Below, one piece after another: positions 12,208 through 24,844 of a stretch of 64,000 nt of DNA; position 1 is the first letter of the stretch; every line of letters starts with the position of its first letter. Origin of the DNA: Coriaria nepalensis (taxonomy: Eukaryota > Streptophyta > Magnoliopsida > Cucurbitales > Coriariaceae); the NCBI GenBank assembly GCA_027186245.1, contig CP114498.1, positions 751,501 through 815,500 on the forward strand, in the 5' to 3' direction. A model generated the notes under the pieces. The model worked only from the letters and a program-made list of their open reading frames with translations. It was not told the DNA's origin and searched no databases. A program made the translations under genes and the position numbers.

Positions 12208-12490
12208 CCTCCCAACAGCACCAGCGTTGACTAAACCAGAAGCAGCAGTTTTGATCATTTTGGGAGCTTCAATGACGATTACAGGAGACCTCGCTTGAAG
12301 CTTTATTGTGCTCCGAAGAAGAAAATGGCTGCTGCTCCTTTGATTCACATTTTACTCTACTAGTTCCGCTTCTTGTGAGACCCGTTACGATGTTGAATTG
12401 AGAGATTGATGAATTACTGTATAGCTTTGATTTTGAACATGGAGTTGTCCCACAGCATAGAGCTGCTGCTGCTGCTGCCCCCGCCGCCAT
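12208..12490 (-). pseudogene. Broken CRR42 / DUF3148-like sequence
   Basis: Read on the minus strand, one frame gives an Ala- and Ser-rich, transit-peptide-like start (ATG at 12490) leading to a VKCESKEQQPFSSSEHNK segment. A second frame then gives KLQARSPVIVIEAPKMIKTAAS and GLVNAGAVGR. As I recall the family, SPVIVIEAPKMIKTAAS belongs to DUF3148 proteins such as CHLORORESPIRATORY REDUCTION 42, a plastid factor for NDH complex assembly. Two lesions are visible: a frame change near 12300 before KLQARS, and loss of the residues normally between KTAAS and GLVKPGDVGR. No downstream exon is found. The family assignment is from memory and is moderately secure. Confidence 0.5.
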
Positions 12491-13129
12491 GAAAAATGCT
12501 GTTATGGCCGAAGAAAGAGAGAGAGATGCTGCCAATGTTTATTATCTATCAAGTGTGGATAGTATACGCGCGGTTATGAATGCTGCCAATGCTGTTATTG
12601 CCAATGTTTTTCATTTTGTTTGTTCCACACCCCCCACAATTTAGACTCCATTTGGTTTTACAGTTGTAATCATTAGAACAAAATTTTTGTTAAATTGAAA
12701 TATTTACTATCAATTTTAAATAAATAAATAATACATATATATATATATACATATAAAAGAAAAAGACCTGGTATTGAACTTGTTTTTTTTTTTTTTTTTT
12801 TTCTGATTCCTGCTATTGAACTTGTTAAACATAAGAAAGTTACATACAGCCTAATCAAATGAAAACATAAGAAATTTTTTACAGTTTACCTTTCCATAGT
12901 CCAGGTTCCCCTAAATCAATTGGATTAGTGCAAATACCCGGATATGTCGAGACAAAGGACTATGGAGATATTCAAGCCGGTAATTACAGAACTTTTTTCC
13001 ATACCCTATACAAAAAAATCTATCATAGGTATAGCAGTAAGCGGTAAGCTTCCTCAATTGTTGCTGAGCATGGGAACTTGCACATTTCCTGTTTTATGCA
13101 GATCAATTGGCCATCTAGGATTAACGTTA

Positions 13130-16100
13130 TTACTTCTTCATATATGTAAGATATGGATCTTGAGCAATAGTTAATACTTCTGGCCTATCTGCTTGGTTAT
13201 ATGTCAAACAGCGACGAATAAGATCCTGCATTGTAAGTACAAAGCAATCTAAGTAATCATGAAAGGTAGGAAAGAAATGTAGAAGAACAAATTGAGCATT
13301 TTTAGATATACTTTTACTTTTCAAGAATCAATTAGTACCGTCACAGCAATTGACCATATAATTTTACTTCTATCCGAATTTTCTCTGGATGCGAATTGGA
13401 AGGTGAAAATTCATCATCTAATTTTGTCTCTTATCTTATTATATGCATAATTGTACAACATCCCAATTTCACTTGAGCTGCTTATAGCCAGACATTCTCA
13501 TGCTCAAGCAAAATCTCGTCTTTCAAGTCGAGGCATTGAGGCAATATAGGCCACTAGAAAATGCTGCAAATAACAAGCTTATACATCATAACTCACCTTT
13601 GCCTCATTGGAGACTGCTGGTCTAGAAGGAAACTCAACTTTACGTGCTTTGATGATGGTGTCTTCACGAAGTATTCGCTCTTGTGACTGGTCGTGCCCAA
13701 AAGGACGTCTACCAAAGAGCATTTGGTAAAATAGTATACCGGCGGACCAAACATCAACCTGTCCTCAAAAGATGGCGCACCACAAAAAGATTTCACACCA
13801 AAGTTTGTACAGAATGAAGAAGATATCAGTAGTCTTCTGGTAAAAGACATTTTGGGGAAACAAAGGCTATTTTTGCGGCTTAGCTAGTGAACTAACTAAG
13901 AGGACGTCGGGACGACAGAGGAATTTTCTAGAAGAATAAGGTAACAAAATAAAGTTCAGAAGAAACCAACCTTTGATGAAATTAGAGGCGTCTTGCTGAG
14001 CTCAAAGCATTCGGGAGGCAAGTACCTGTAATGGGAAAAAGAAATTAGGTGAATATCTCATGTAGTGAAAAGAAAAAAAAACACCAGAAAAAGAACCGAT
14101 GCTGCCCTTTTTAAAACAGGAAATTTGTGAGCATCCATTTTGACCAATGATGATTCGAGTTTCATTTGTGTATCATGTTCAAATGGTTTGAGTAGAAGAC
14201 TTGATAAGACATTGAAAAATACAAAAGAAACATATATGCTAAGCTTTTCCACTCACCAATATGTTCCAGCTCCCTGAGATGTAAGTTCCATACCCTGTGA
14301 TCCAACATCATCCTCAACTATCTTACTAAGACCAAAATCGGTTACTTTTGCAACCCCAATCTTATCAAATAGGACATTTCCAGGCTTTAGATCATAATGA
14401 ATAATCTTCTGTGTCCTTTTGTTCAAGTACACAAGACCACTGAAAATCTGAACAATAATAATCCTAGCTTCCCTCTCGGGTAATATTGGTGTTGCTTTGA
14501 GAAGAGCATCAAGATCTTTCCCTGAAAAACAAAGCATATACAGAAATTATAAACACATACTACACTTGTACGTCCTAAATAGACTTCTAGCCCACCAACA
14601 ACAACTTCAAATTAGTGGTCCAATCACACGGTTCAAAATGAATAACCTGCTTAGCCTAGACTTGCTAATACTAAGCCACGCAACATATATCACAGAAAAT
14701 GAATCTCTTTATTTGTTTATGACATGAAATTGAAGAAAGAGCATTTGGAAAATAGGCAAGATGGAGGGCATACCACTACAATATTCCAAAACAGTGCAGA
14801 ATGTATTATGATCGATCTCAAAAGTGTCCCACAACCGAACAATGTTATGATGGACTAATGTTTTGTGGATATTGTACTCCCGGATTGCATGCCGTATGTA
14901 ACTTTGCTTCTTCTCTTCACTCCACTGAGCGTTCAAACCATGTAGCTTGCATGCAACATATCTATGCTCTACCAAGTCATAAGCCTGCTGGAAAGTTCTT
15001 ACTTCAAATCACTGCAAAAAGATATATCTTTACAATTGCCAATATTGGCAATAGAATGGTCTAGACTTTGATTGGTAATTCAATGTTGTGGTTGAGAATG
15101 TGGTTGATGTTAAATGAAGAAAGTAGCAGAAAATCTGACCTTGTAGACCTCACTGAACCCTCCTTTCCCAAGAAGGTTTAGTAGGGCATATCGGTGGTTA
15201 AGAATCTGAAAATTGTTAAACCGGGAACCATCCTCATCTCGTATCCGTTTCATTTCACGTATAAGCCTTGCCTTGTCAAGTTCATAATGATCCCTCTCAC
15301 GCATAACAGTTTCCTCTTCCTACAGAAAGTCCCCAGTTCAAAGATAAGAGGGTATGTGATGAATTACATATCATCTCTACAATATTTAAAAGCTACAATA
15401 TTAGACAGACCAACGAGCTTACACGTTTGATGCTGGCTAGACGGGATTTGTAGATCTCATCCTGAATTACAAAATCCTCTTCTTGTATTCCTGCTTCTTT
15501 ATCAGTTCCATCGCTTTTCTCTTCCAGATGGAGGAATTATTGTTAGTTCAACATTGATGAATCAAGGAAAAATTCAAGCATTTGAGATTTTACAGCATCA
15601 TAGTTTTAGTTGTGAAAAGTGTGATAGGCAACCTGAATTATTAAAAAAAAAAAGAATAAATTGAGTCAAATTTCAAACATTAGACATACCAGACAGTCTT
15701 TTCTTCAAGGATTTCCGCTGCCGTTCAACAGTCTCCTTAGATTCTAGTAATTGTCTCTGACAAAAAATATTAATTATGTTAAATTAGATGCAATTCCAAA
15801 ATTTCAAAGTTGTGTAAGCATTGGATGAAAGTGGAAAACAAAAGGAAAACGGCTGGACTGATGCAAGGATGAAGTATCCGATTACTTGAGATAAAGGTAA
15901 AGGGAACTCAATAAACTACTCCAATTAACAAACACTTCGATTGAGTACATGCTCGTCAAAACAAATGAAAAGAGAAGCCAACAACATACAAGATGAGCAT
16001 TTAGATCCTTCATCATTTGTCCATCCTCCCATGTCTCAGATATGACAGTTCCAGCTCTGCAATCAACAAAGGACACAACTAATTCTTTAGAAACAAAGGG

Positions 16101-18320
16101 ATAAAAGACGGGTGACTGGAACTAATTACGCTCCCTTTGGGTCAAATTATGAAAATTCCAATTTCAATTGCTGACCTGAATAAAGCCTTAAAGCTTCATA
16201 TTAGTTACATTTGTAATAGTGCACGGGGCATATTTCATAACCAACAATGCTCATAAATAATTGTACATTGCCTTAAGGAAGCACCTGATGATACCCACAT
16301 TGCCAAGTCTCAAGGAGTCTTGTCGTACTTTCATCCTTGCTTCCTGTCTCTCAGCCTTCGAAACAGATATTAAGAGATCGGATAATATCTTTGTTCTCTG
16401 CATAAATATATGAGAAAAAAATAAGAGGGAGAAAACATTTTCTAACTGCCATAATAAATCAAGAGCACACTCTGATTTCGAAATGTTTTAACCAATAGAT
16501 GCATTCTATTAAGCTAGATGGAAATGATGCTAAGCCAGGAGTCCTAAATAAATAATCAAACCTTAGGCTTCATTTGCTGTTCAGACTCCTTCAGATCCTT
16601 TACTTCCTGCATAATATAAAAAAGCATAATAGAGAGAGATTTGTCATAATCTCCCAGAAGGACAGAATCACTGCACATCAATAAAATCAGTAGTTCCCAC
16701 TACCTCGACATATTTGGCCAGGAACAAAAGATATTTGAACTTGTAAAAGGTATGAAGTATTATCTACGTCAAGCTAAAGAAAAATGCAGTCTAACTTCAT
16801 AACTGTTAACCAACTTGGTCCTTCCTTTATACCTTCTCTAATTGACGACAAAGATTTTGATGATCAGTGGCTTCTTGATGTGATTTATGCAAGTCCTCCT
16901 CCAATTTTTTAACTTTTTCCCGTAAAGATGCTAACTCCTCCTAATTCAAATTTGACCAGAAAAACTATAGCTGTGAGATACCGAAGAAAAACAAAAACAA
17001 AAACAAATTAATGAAGTACTCCAGAAACAATGCCTCTGATGGAGAGCGGTTGTTATTCCTAAGCTGCTCTTTGGCCCAAGAATCCTGCAAGAGTAAGTAG
17101 TTGAATATCAAAATGTTTTTAAGATGAAAATGGAAATTATTCAAGGGCCAAGTATCTAAATCAAGACAATCCCTGCCCCTAACCTTGGGGGGCGCACTAT
17201 CAGTCTGACCATTTGAAGGTGCAACGGTTGAAAGAGAAATCTGGGGTTTCATCTGATCGTTAACTCTTGACACACGGCCCCTAGCTGAGTGAGAATGTCC
17301 CTTTCCATGACCTTGCTTTTTCTTATTTGTATTGAAATTTTCTTTGCTCTCTGTAGCTTCCACCGTAACTTGCCTTCCATCACTCATCACCTGAAAGAAT
17401 TAACTCTTAAAATTGCAGTATATATTCTAGAAATCAAATCAAAAGAAAAAAATTCCCAAGAGACATAATGAAACTGACACGTTATCAAGCACATTACAAT
17501 TAGTCAACTAATAAAACAGAAGCAGCAAAACTCTATTATATACACAAACAGACACCATACCAAAGACCAGACCTTATAGCTTCTTGTTACATAAGTACCT
17601 ACCTCAACATGCTCAAAGGGAGTTGAGTTATCATCTTCTTGAAGTTTCTGGCGTTTCTGAGTGTTAGCTTGGATAAGAAACTTGCCCCCACTCTAGAATA
17701 TGTCAAAACCAAAAGTCAATAAACAAACCTTGCTATATTTGAATGAGATAATGAATTATGTGACAGATACATTGACAAAATAGTAGCCCTCATTCAAATT
17801 ATTCACAAATTCAGCTCTTCAAGACCGTGTTGCATTCTTCTTTGCAGGTCTTTTTGATCCAAAGCTACTGAAGATTTATCCAGTCGTCCACTAGAAGTAT
17901 AGAACCAACACTCAAATGATCGTCTAAAAGCAAAATCCACTCTAACTCACAATCTAATCAACATTCAGTTTAATTCAAGCTACAGATAACAGTTTGAAAC
18001 CGATTGTACCCTTACAGAAACGGAGATTACTCATAAAGATACACATCATGACATATATATCAAACTCTGAATTATAGCCTTACATCATCATCGGAATCAC
18101 TAGAAGTGGAGGGTTCAACCAAGTCGCTAGAAGCGCCGCCAACTTTGGGAGCAGAAGAGACGGGAGTCCAAGCTGGCTGCAGCTGAACCAGCGAGGAAGG
18201 AGTGGCAGAGGAAGGCTTTCCCACCATGCGAGCTTCAAGCTTGGCGATTTTGGTGGGCAAAGACTGGTCGGAATGGTTTGAAGAGTTTGAAGAGAAATGA
18301 AGCAGCATGTCATCTGACAT
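13130..18320 (-). CDS. TSL: Tousled-like serine/threonine kinase
   Basis: Sixteen exons on the minus strand (first 18084-18320, last 13130-13225) join in phase to 683 residues, close to Arabidopsis TOUSLED. The protein opens with [15 protein letters not shown], then a low-complexity and basic nuclear region, then coiled coils (residues ~200-380, for example [10 protein letters not shown]). The kinase domain fills the C-terminus. It has a glycine loop GKGGFSEV (412-419), ATP-binding Lys434 in VACK, catalytic Asp535 in HYDLKPGN, Asp553 in DFG, and ends PYLTYMKK. Tousled kinases are nuclear, form oligomers through the coiled coil, phosphorylate chromatin-assembly factors such as ASF1, and affect flower and leaf development. 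Exons: 18084-18320, 17603-17692, 17184-17390, 17034-17084, 16833-16940, 16562-16606, 16285-16397, 15990-16056, 15690-15756, 15423-15520, 15140-15319, 14774-14984, 14257-14521, 13971-14025, 13597-13758, 13130-13225. Intron 4 needs a GC donor. Confidence 0.95.
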
Positions 18321-19272
18321 TGCGAAACAAATCCCACAATGCACGAAGAAGAAGCAGAAGCGAGGAGCTGAAGAGTGTGGTTCAGAACATTCAGGGAAGA
18401 CGAGTGAGTTGAGATGGATTCGAGGTTTGAAATTGAAATAAAAAACCCTAGGAAGAATGATGAACGTAGAATGATGAGAAGAGAGAAACGGAGAGGGGTC
18501 AAGAAGAAGAGAAGGAAGAAAGAGGGAGATGGTGCGGGAGGAGGGTTTAGAAATTAATGAGTGAGAAAGTTGAAGCTCTTCTTTGATTTTTTGGTCAAGG
18601 AAGGAAGAATCCAAAGGAAATGAGAATGATAATGCGACAAAAAGGGGATAATATTACGAGTCTCCGACTCTTATTTTTTGTAATTGAAGAGAGCGGTTGT
18701 TTGCCCTGCCCTAGTAAATCTAAGCTTGATATAGAAGCAACTTGGATTTTATAGGTTTATAAGGATGTAATAGAATAGTTGGGTAAAGTCTATTATCTTT
18801 CGACCATCGAGTGGGGTCCACATGTGTCTAAGACCAATTTTAGCTCTTCATCTCTCAAACCAACTTACGGCAAATTTATACATGTAACTCCTCAAGTGGG
18901 CCCCATGTATGCTCAAGGGAAATCTAAGTAATGAAAAACGGAAGTTTTGTGCCTTCATTTGGATGAACTGTATTTTGTGCAAGTTTTATAGATCCAACCT
19001 AAACCGAAATTTTAAAAATAGAACTGAGGTTTAATCCTCAAACTGAGCATAATATTTGGATGAAAGAACAAACTGATTTATGGCGATGAACTTCTTTGCC
19101 AACACAAATAACGAAATAATATAACATGGAATATAAAACCCAGATAAAACATTGACCTATCTCCTCTGATAAACTACTGCTCATACAAAAAATCGTATTC
19201 CTACCACTGATTATAATTTCTCCACGTCCCATCATTGCTATAATTTCCAAATCTGGTAGATGAAAACCCATT
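18321..19272. other. Spacer between the two minus-strand genes
   Basis: Directly next to 18320 lie the purine-rich 5' UTR (pyrimidine-rich on the plus strand) and promoter of the Tousled-like kinase. Toward 19272 lies the 3' UTR of the zinc-knuckle gene. No further gene or repeat stands out. Confidence 0.6.
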
Positions 19273-21901
19273 TTAGAAAGCATTACCGGATCCTCGAGAA
19301 ATCGAAGCTGCAGATTGAATCCACTGCATCAATGCAGACGACAGAGAATTTCTATACTCACTGGAATGTAAAGAGGACATATTATGATGCGTAGTAGTTG
19401 ATGGTGTAGCTGGAGATATCCAATTGTTTCCGCCTTTATACATTATTACGCCGCCCCTGTATTGAGATTTCCTTGGTGTCTTAAGGTCTCTTTCTTCATA
19501 TTTCGGTTTTTTGGTTCTACAAACATTACCAATATCATGAGGTGCAGACTTTGATCCTAAAGGGTTTTTCACTTCTCTATGAGGCATTAGTATAGGCGGT
19601 GTTGACAGTGAGACACTCTTCTCTCCGACCTGAGGAATAAGAAAGACTTCTGGGTGAAACTGATACTGATAGGAAAATGGAAGAATTGATTATGTAAAAT
19701 TTCCAAAATCTACCTTTGTGGAATTCATGCATTTACGAGCAAAATGTCCTTCTTCATGACATTTGTAGCATGGACTAATCGCCTTGATACCACTGGCCTC
19801 TCGACGTAATCTTGCACATGCCTGTGAGTTAAGGATATGTTGATTACAACCAAGTACACAGACCGAGTCATAATTTTTAGTGACCACATTTGTCAAGACA
19901 ACTGCAAAATTCCACGCTTACACATAGAAGAACAAAAGAAGCCTAGATACAAGGAAAAAATACAAAAGGGCTTACCAAGCCAGTATGACCTGATTGACCA
20001 CATTTGTAACAGGAAACATCTTTTGCAGTAGAATCACCGGAATTAACACAACACAAATGGCCAAAGTTCTTACAGTGATAGCATTGTATAATCTGATTGA
20101 GAAAGAAGGAAAATAGTTACCAGCAAGCAAAATTGAACCCAAAACAAAAGAGAGAGCACGAACCTATTAACTTATAGATTAGGAAAGTACCTTGAGATCG
20201 TCAGCTGGATAGCCATTAGTGCATGAAAACATATCATGCCCAGAATCTCCGCATTTTAGACACACTTTTATGCTTGAGGAATTGCCATTTTGCTTCTCTG
20301 GACAGTCTTGTGTACGGTGCCCACTCTTATTACAGTTAACGCAATCTTGTGCCTAGAAGACAGAGCAACGGTAAATATACACATTAAAGTTCAATTAAAT
20401 GTGCATTTAAAACAAATTAGGGAAGAAAAAAAAAGGTTCATGCAAGCAGCAAGGGTAAAAGTGTGAGGAAGAAAAGGAAGTATAAAAATGTAAGTAGCTT
20501 TAGGTGCAAAACATTGCAACCAACCTTTGAGCAGCTCTTTGGGTTGTGTCGCAGACTCCCGCATTTAAAACATGGTTTCTTTCGCTTAACTGATGTGCAG
20601 TTCACAGCAGTATGACCTTCTTCACAGCAGCTATAGCACATTCTCGCACTGCTATCTTGGGGATCAAAATATCTCGGCACACGCTGAAAGAATGAAAATA
20701 TAAGAGATGTTAAGCTGAGACCGACACATGGTATCTTCCAATTTTTTATCCAAGAAACTACTGGATATCTTTTTTCTTTCTTTCTTTCTTTAATGATAGT
20801 AATAAAATCAAAACTCACTAGAAGCTTCCTGAGGACAATATTGTCCGCTATCTCGGTTGTTTTTGTTTCAACCGTATCCGTAGTTCCAACTGTCTCTGTC
20901 TTCTTCTCATTTGCAACAACCCCCTGAAAATTGCTACAGGTACATCAGAACACGTGTAAAAATAAGTTGAAATTTTCCATGATCTTTTAACTTCCTTATT
21001 CTAAAACTGCAGAACGGAAGACTATTTGTTTGTCTAACTGCTAATAAGTTTTTTGCTGAAATAAACAGATCAAAACAAGAGAAATACTCACACTAATCTC
21101 TTCACCTTCGAGATTCTTTTTCAGCTTCTTAACCATCTTCTTTTTAGCCTTCCTAACTATCTTATAATCTCCCATAACTCCCACGTCAGTGGAAGAAATT
21201 TCTTCCTCTCCAGCAGGTCCAGTATGCCCCGCTGCATCAGCTTCTGCAGCATTGCTACTTTTATGAACCAAACGTTCATCCGATGTTTTCTCTTCGTTTA
21301 CAACAGCAGTCTGTAGTGCAATGGTATAAAACATGCAAATGTGATGTAACAAATTAGAATTCTCAATGGAAGTTTTCTTGAACAAGTAATATCATCAACC
21401 CGACAAAATTCGAATTCCAACTACAAGTATCAGCTTCCCCCTTAGCTATGAGTGTAGGAACCAAGCTTCGTTTCGTTATTAAGCTGAAAATAAGTAACAT
21501 ACAGAAACAGAGAGAAAAACATGAAAAATACTCACAGTTTGCTCTGCAATTTCTTCCTGTTTCTTCTTCAGCTTCTTAACCACCTTCCTTTTCCCCTTCC
21601 TAACCATCTTCTTTTCCCCCGAAGCAAAAATTTCTCCACCTCCACTGCGTCCACTTGTCGCTGCTCGAGCTTCTGCCTCTTCCAACGACATAGGCTCATC
21701 GAAAGCGAAGTCAGCATCGTCTGGAACCAACTTCGCCGCACGGAGACGCAGAGCTTTCTCTACGACCTTCAAGCTGAGATCTTCGTTTGCTTCCTCGTCG
21801 TCACTACTAGAATGGCCCCTCCTTTCCCGACCTCGATCTTCTTCGTCTTCTTCCAATTCGAACTTCGGATTCTGCGTCCATTTCCTCTTCCTCATCTTCA
21901 T
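19273..21901 (-). CDS. CCHC zinc-knuckle protein, probable RNA-binding
   Basis: Eight minus-strand exons (21536-21901, 21092-21310, 20819-20923, 20525-20683, 20191-20352, 19976-20092, 19714-19821, 19273-19629) give 530 residues. The N-terminal ~230 residues are acidic, then strongly basic, with two related patches (KRKVVKKLKKK and KKKMVKKLKKN) that look like nuclear-localisation signals from an internal duplication. The middle holds seven CX2CX4HX4C-type knuckles: CYSCCEEGHTAVNC, CFKCGSLRHNPKSC, CVNCNKSGHRTQDC, CLKCGDSGHDMFSC, a degenerate CYHCKNFGHLCCVN, CYKCGQSGHTGLAC and CYKCHEEGHFARKC. Most knuckles sit in separate exons, with phase-0 introns throughout. The C-terminus is Ser-rich. Such proteins bind single-stranded nucleic acid; a likely Arabidopsis relative is At3g43590 (from memory). 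I chose the ATG at 21901; the frame remains open upstream but has no ATG. Confidence 0.9.
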
Positions 21902-22152
21902 GAATTCACCAAAGCTGTTTAGCCCCAATCTGCTCCGATTTTACAGCAGCTGAGCTGAGCAGAGAAGAGTAGGACTACGGGTAAGCTCTGGTGACTAATA
22001 CCCGGCAAACCTAGGTTTTCTGCCGTCCGCCGATCTCCAATCGTAGCATAGTTCCACTCTTCTTCTTCCTTTATTTTTTATTTTTATTTACTCCAAATAT
22101 ATAAAATTAAATTTTAACGATGGACATTGGACGGAATGGACTTTCCCGGTCC

Positions 22153-22189
22153 GGCCCATATTCGGTTGTAGTTGGGAGATTTATGGGCT
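22153..22189 (-). promoter_or_regulatory. Site II (TGGGCY) elements upstream of the zinc-knuckle gene
   Basis: GGCCCA at 22153-22158 (TGGGCC on the minus strand) and TGGGCT at 22184-22189 lie about 250-290 bp upstream of the zinc-knuckle ATG. Such TGGGCY pairs are typical of TCP-bound promoters of growth-related genes; binding here is inferred. Confidence 0.4.
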
Positions 22190-23049
22190 TGACGTGGGAA
22201 TATGGGGCCTATGTTGTGAGAATAACATTAACAGTTATACACTCTAAAAGATACTTTATTTAGTAGTAGTTGATAAACCACATCTAAAAGTTTCATTCTT
22301 ATGTCTCGGTTTCCGCCATTGTAGGACTGTGAAGAAGTTCGTAAATGAGAGCATCGAATGATAGAGAGCTTATTCGAGCTAGCTCGGGACTCCTAAGAAT
22401 GAGGCAAAAGTTCCAGAAAAATTACCCTTTTTTTTTCTTGTGTAAACTGACCTTAGTTGGAGGACATACAAATTTCCTGATTATACCAACATTTATTATT
22501 AATGTCCATCCTTATACTATTAATATTCTTATCTAAGAGTATAAATCTAACGTCCCCTTGATTTAGTTGAATATTAAATCAATTTAAGTCGCAATTTAAC
22601 TGATTTAACCTGTATAGGATTAAAAAGCAGTTCAATCTCAATTCAACACAAACGCCACTTCCAAACTGCAGTTTTAAGATAAATTCAAATATAGAACTTT
22701 ACCTTGGTCTCTCTTGACTTTACACTAAATGTCAAATCTTTTTTCTTTTTAAGGATAAATTAAATTTATAATGTGATTTATACAAATTCATCCATGTGTA
22801 ATTATTTTATTACTTTTTAATTTTTTTTTATAATTTAAATTAGATTTTTTAATCATTATAATATTTTATTTATTTATTATTTCATCAAAACGATCCAATT
22901 TTTTTTTAATATATCCAAATTGAATCGGCCGTTTCTTTATGAGAAAACTCGATCACATCAATCTAATTCTTCATGGAAAATGAAATTCGTTTGATCCAGA
23001 TTTTTCTCATGAAGAGCCAATCTAATTAAATATATATAAAAAAAGGAAT

Positions 23050-23200
23050 TGAACCAAACCTCTGTTGGAGGTCTGGTTCGGGTTCTTCTCCATGAAGAAA
23101 GCTCCAACCAAATATGGGTTCACGAAGAAAATCCATATCTAGGTTGAGTTCTTCTCTCTGAAAGAATTAGAACCAGACCTTCAATGAAGGTTTGCTTCGA
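23050..23200. repeat. Two related hairpin-forming units
   Basis: GAACCAAACCTC with GAGGTCTGGTTC (about 23054-23082) and GAACCAGACCTTC with GAAGGTTTGCTTC (about 23168-23196) are two short imperfect hairpins, similar to each other and about 114 bp apart. Surrounding sequence (about 22920-23420) contains further loosely repeated CTTCTC(C)ATGAAGAA-like segments. Confidence 0.5.
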
Positions 23201-24844
23201 TTCCTTTTTTTTTTTTTCTGGTTCAATTAGATCGGCTCCTCGCGAAAAAAAATATAGATTGATTGGATCTTATTCTCCTTGAAGAATTGGAACAACCAGA
23301 TTGGATTCCTCGTGAAGGAATGCATTCAATTTGGATACCTCAATAAGAAATATGATCATTTTGATTGATTTTTTAAAACAAATGAATCATTTCGATCGGT
23401 TTTTTTTGTTGTTCCGATAAATCAGATCAGGTTTCGGTTTTTTAAATATTTATCTATTTATTTATTTTAAAAAATAAAAAGTTGGATTACAAAATATAAT
23501 ATAAATTAATATAAGATAAAAATAAAAATAATGAAAAATTGAAAAATAATAAAAAATTGATTACAAATATTAAAATGTCTCATTTAAACAACACAATAAC
23601 TAAAAAGTTGCAAGAAAACTATACATATAGACTAATTTGTACAAATCACACTATATAGGAACTAAAAAGTTAATTCACCTTTTTTGTTTACATCTTGTAA
23701 TTATTCATTTCCTATGAAGCACCGATACTTCAAAATAAATTGCATATGTATATGTATCTCTTACCCATATTTACTGGATACGTATTTGATATGCCATGTG
23801 GCATGTAAAAAAATAAAAAAGTAATTTTCAATACTTTTAAGAAACTCTGTAAACAATAATTGATACGTTTCGATACTTTACAATACTTCTAGAAGTCAAA
23901 ACATATATGTATATATTTATTTATTTAGTATACCTTATAAATAATTCAAAAGTGAAAAGTTAACTTAATATCACTTTATCTATTCATTTTCTTATCTTAC
24001 AAGTTCTAATTTATAACATTTTTTTTCAACTTTATTTTATTTTTTATTCATCATACTTTTTACATGTTCTTCCTCTAACGTCTGTTCAATTTTGTATTCA
24101 AATATTTTCATATGATGTATTTTAATTTATTTTTTCAATTTTTTGGAGCAAACTAAAATAATTATATGATGCTTAATATTTGTAACATTTTGAATAATCT
24201 TAGATGCATGATACATGATATATTATCTTACGATAATTTTTAATATACTTTAGAATCATATATTCTTAATTAGGGTTAAGCAATATGCAGATATTAGATA
24301 ATCTGCTCTACTATCTACATATCTACACTTGTGGATGCATCATACTTTCAACTTTCAAATAAGCAAAAAAGTTTGCTAGATTTCTTATTCACATTTAAAG
24401 AATAAAGAAAAATTATAATAAAATCACATATAAATATTTTATGAAGTTTCAAATTGTAAATATTATATTGATAAAAAACATGATCATTATAAAGATAGAA
24501 AAACAAAGACAAGGTAACTTAGTAACAGGCTAAACTAAAAGATCTCTATGAACCAGCAACCAATAAAATCAAATATGAGCATCCAAAACTCTATCGATAA
24601 TAAAATAGAACTTCTGTTCAACTATAATATATCTACTAGTTTTATTAGTACCGGAGGTGATTTGCTTGCTAAGACTTTCAATAGGAAGTCAATCGTGTCA
24701 ATCATTTATAGTGCTTTCTATGAATTTTATGCTAAATCCTACTCTTAATAGTTTTGATTGAGTTATATCATAATAAGAATGATAACATGACTTTCATCTA
24801 AAACGTTGATGAAAATCCATATAATTTTATGTATAATTTTTTGG

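Larger units (their letters stand above)
11657..13129. other. Gene-poor stretch containing two gene relics
   Basis: This segment holds the 3' UTR of the GH3 gene, a short GH3-like relic, a broken CRR42/DUF3148-like sequence on the minus strand, a T run near 12783-12802, and the 3' flank of the Tousled-like kinase gene. No intact gene is seen. Confidence 0.6.

Noticed and set aside
12007..12348. 113-codon minus-strand frame as an intact gene
   Set aside because: Only its first part carries the DUF3148-like segment; the rest is Phe/Ser-rich translation of non-coding DNA, and the upstream part is in another frame.
21902..21928. Upstream extension of the zinc-knuckle protein
   Set aside because: The frame is open there but begins with TTG, so the ATG at 21901 was chosen as start.
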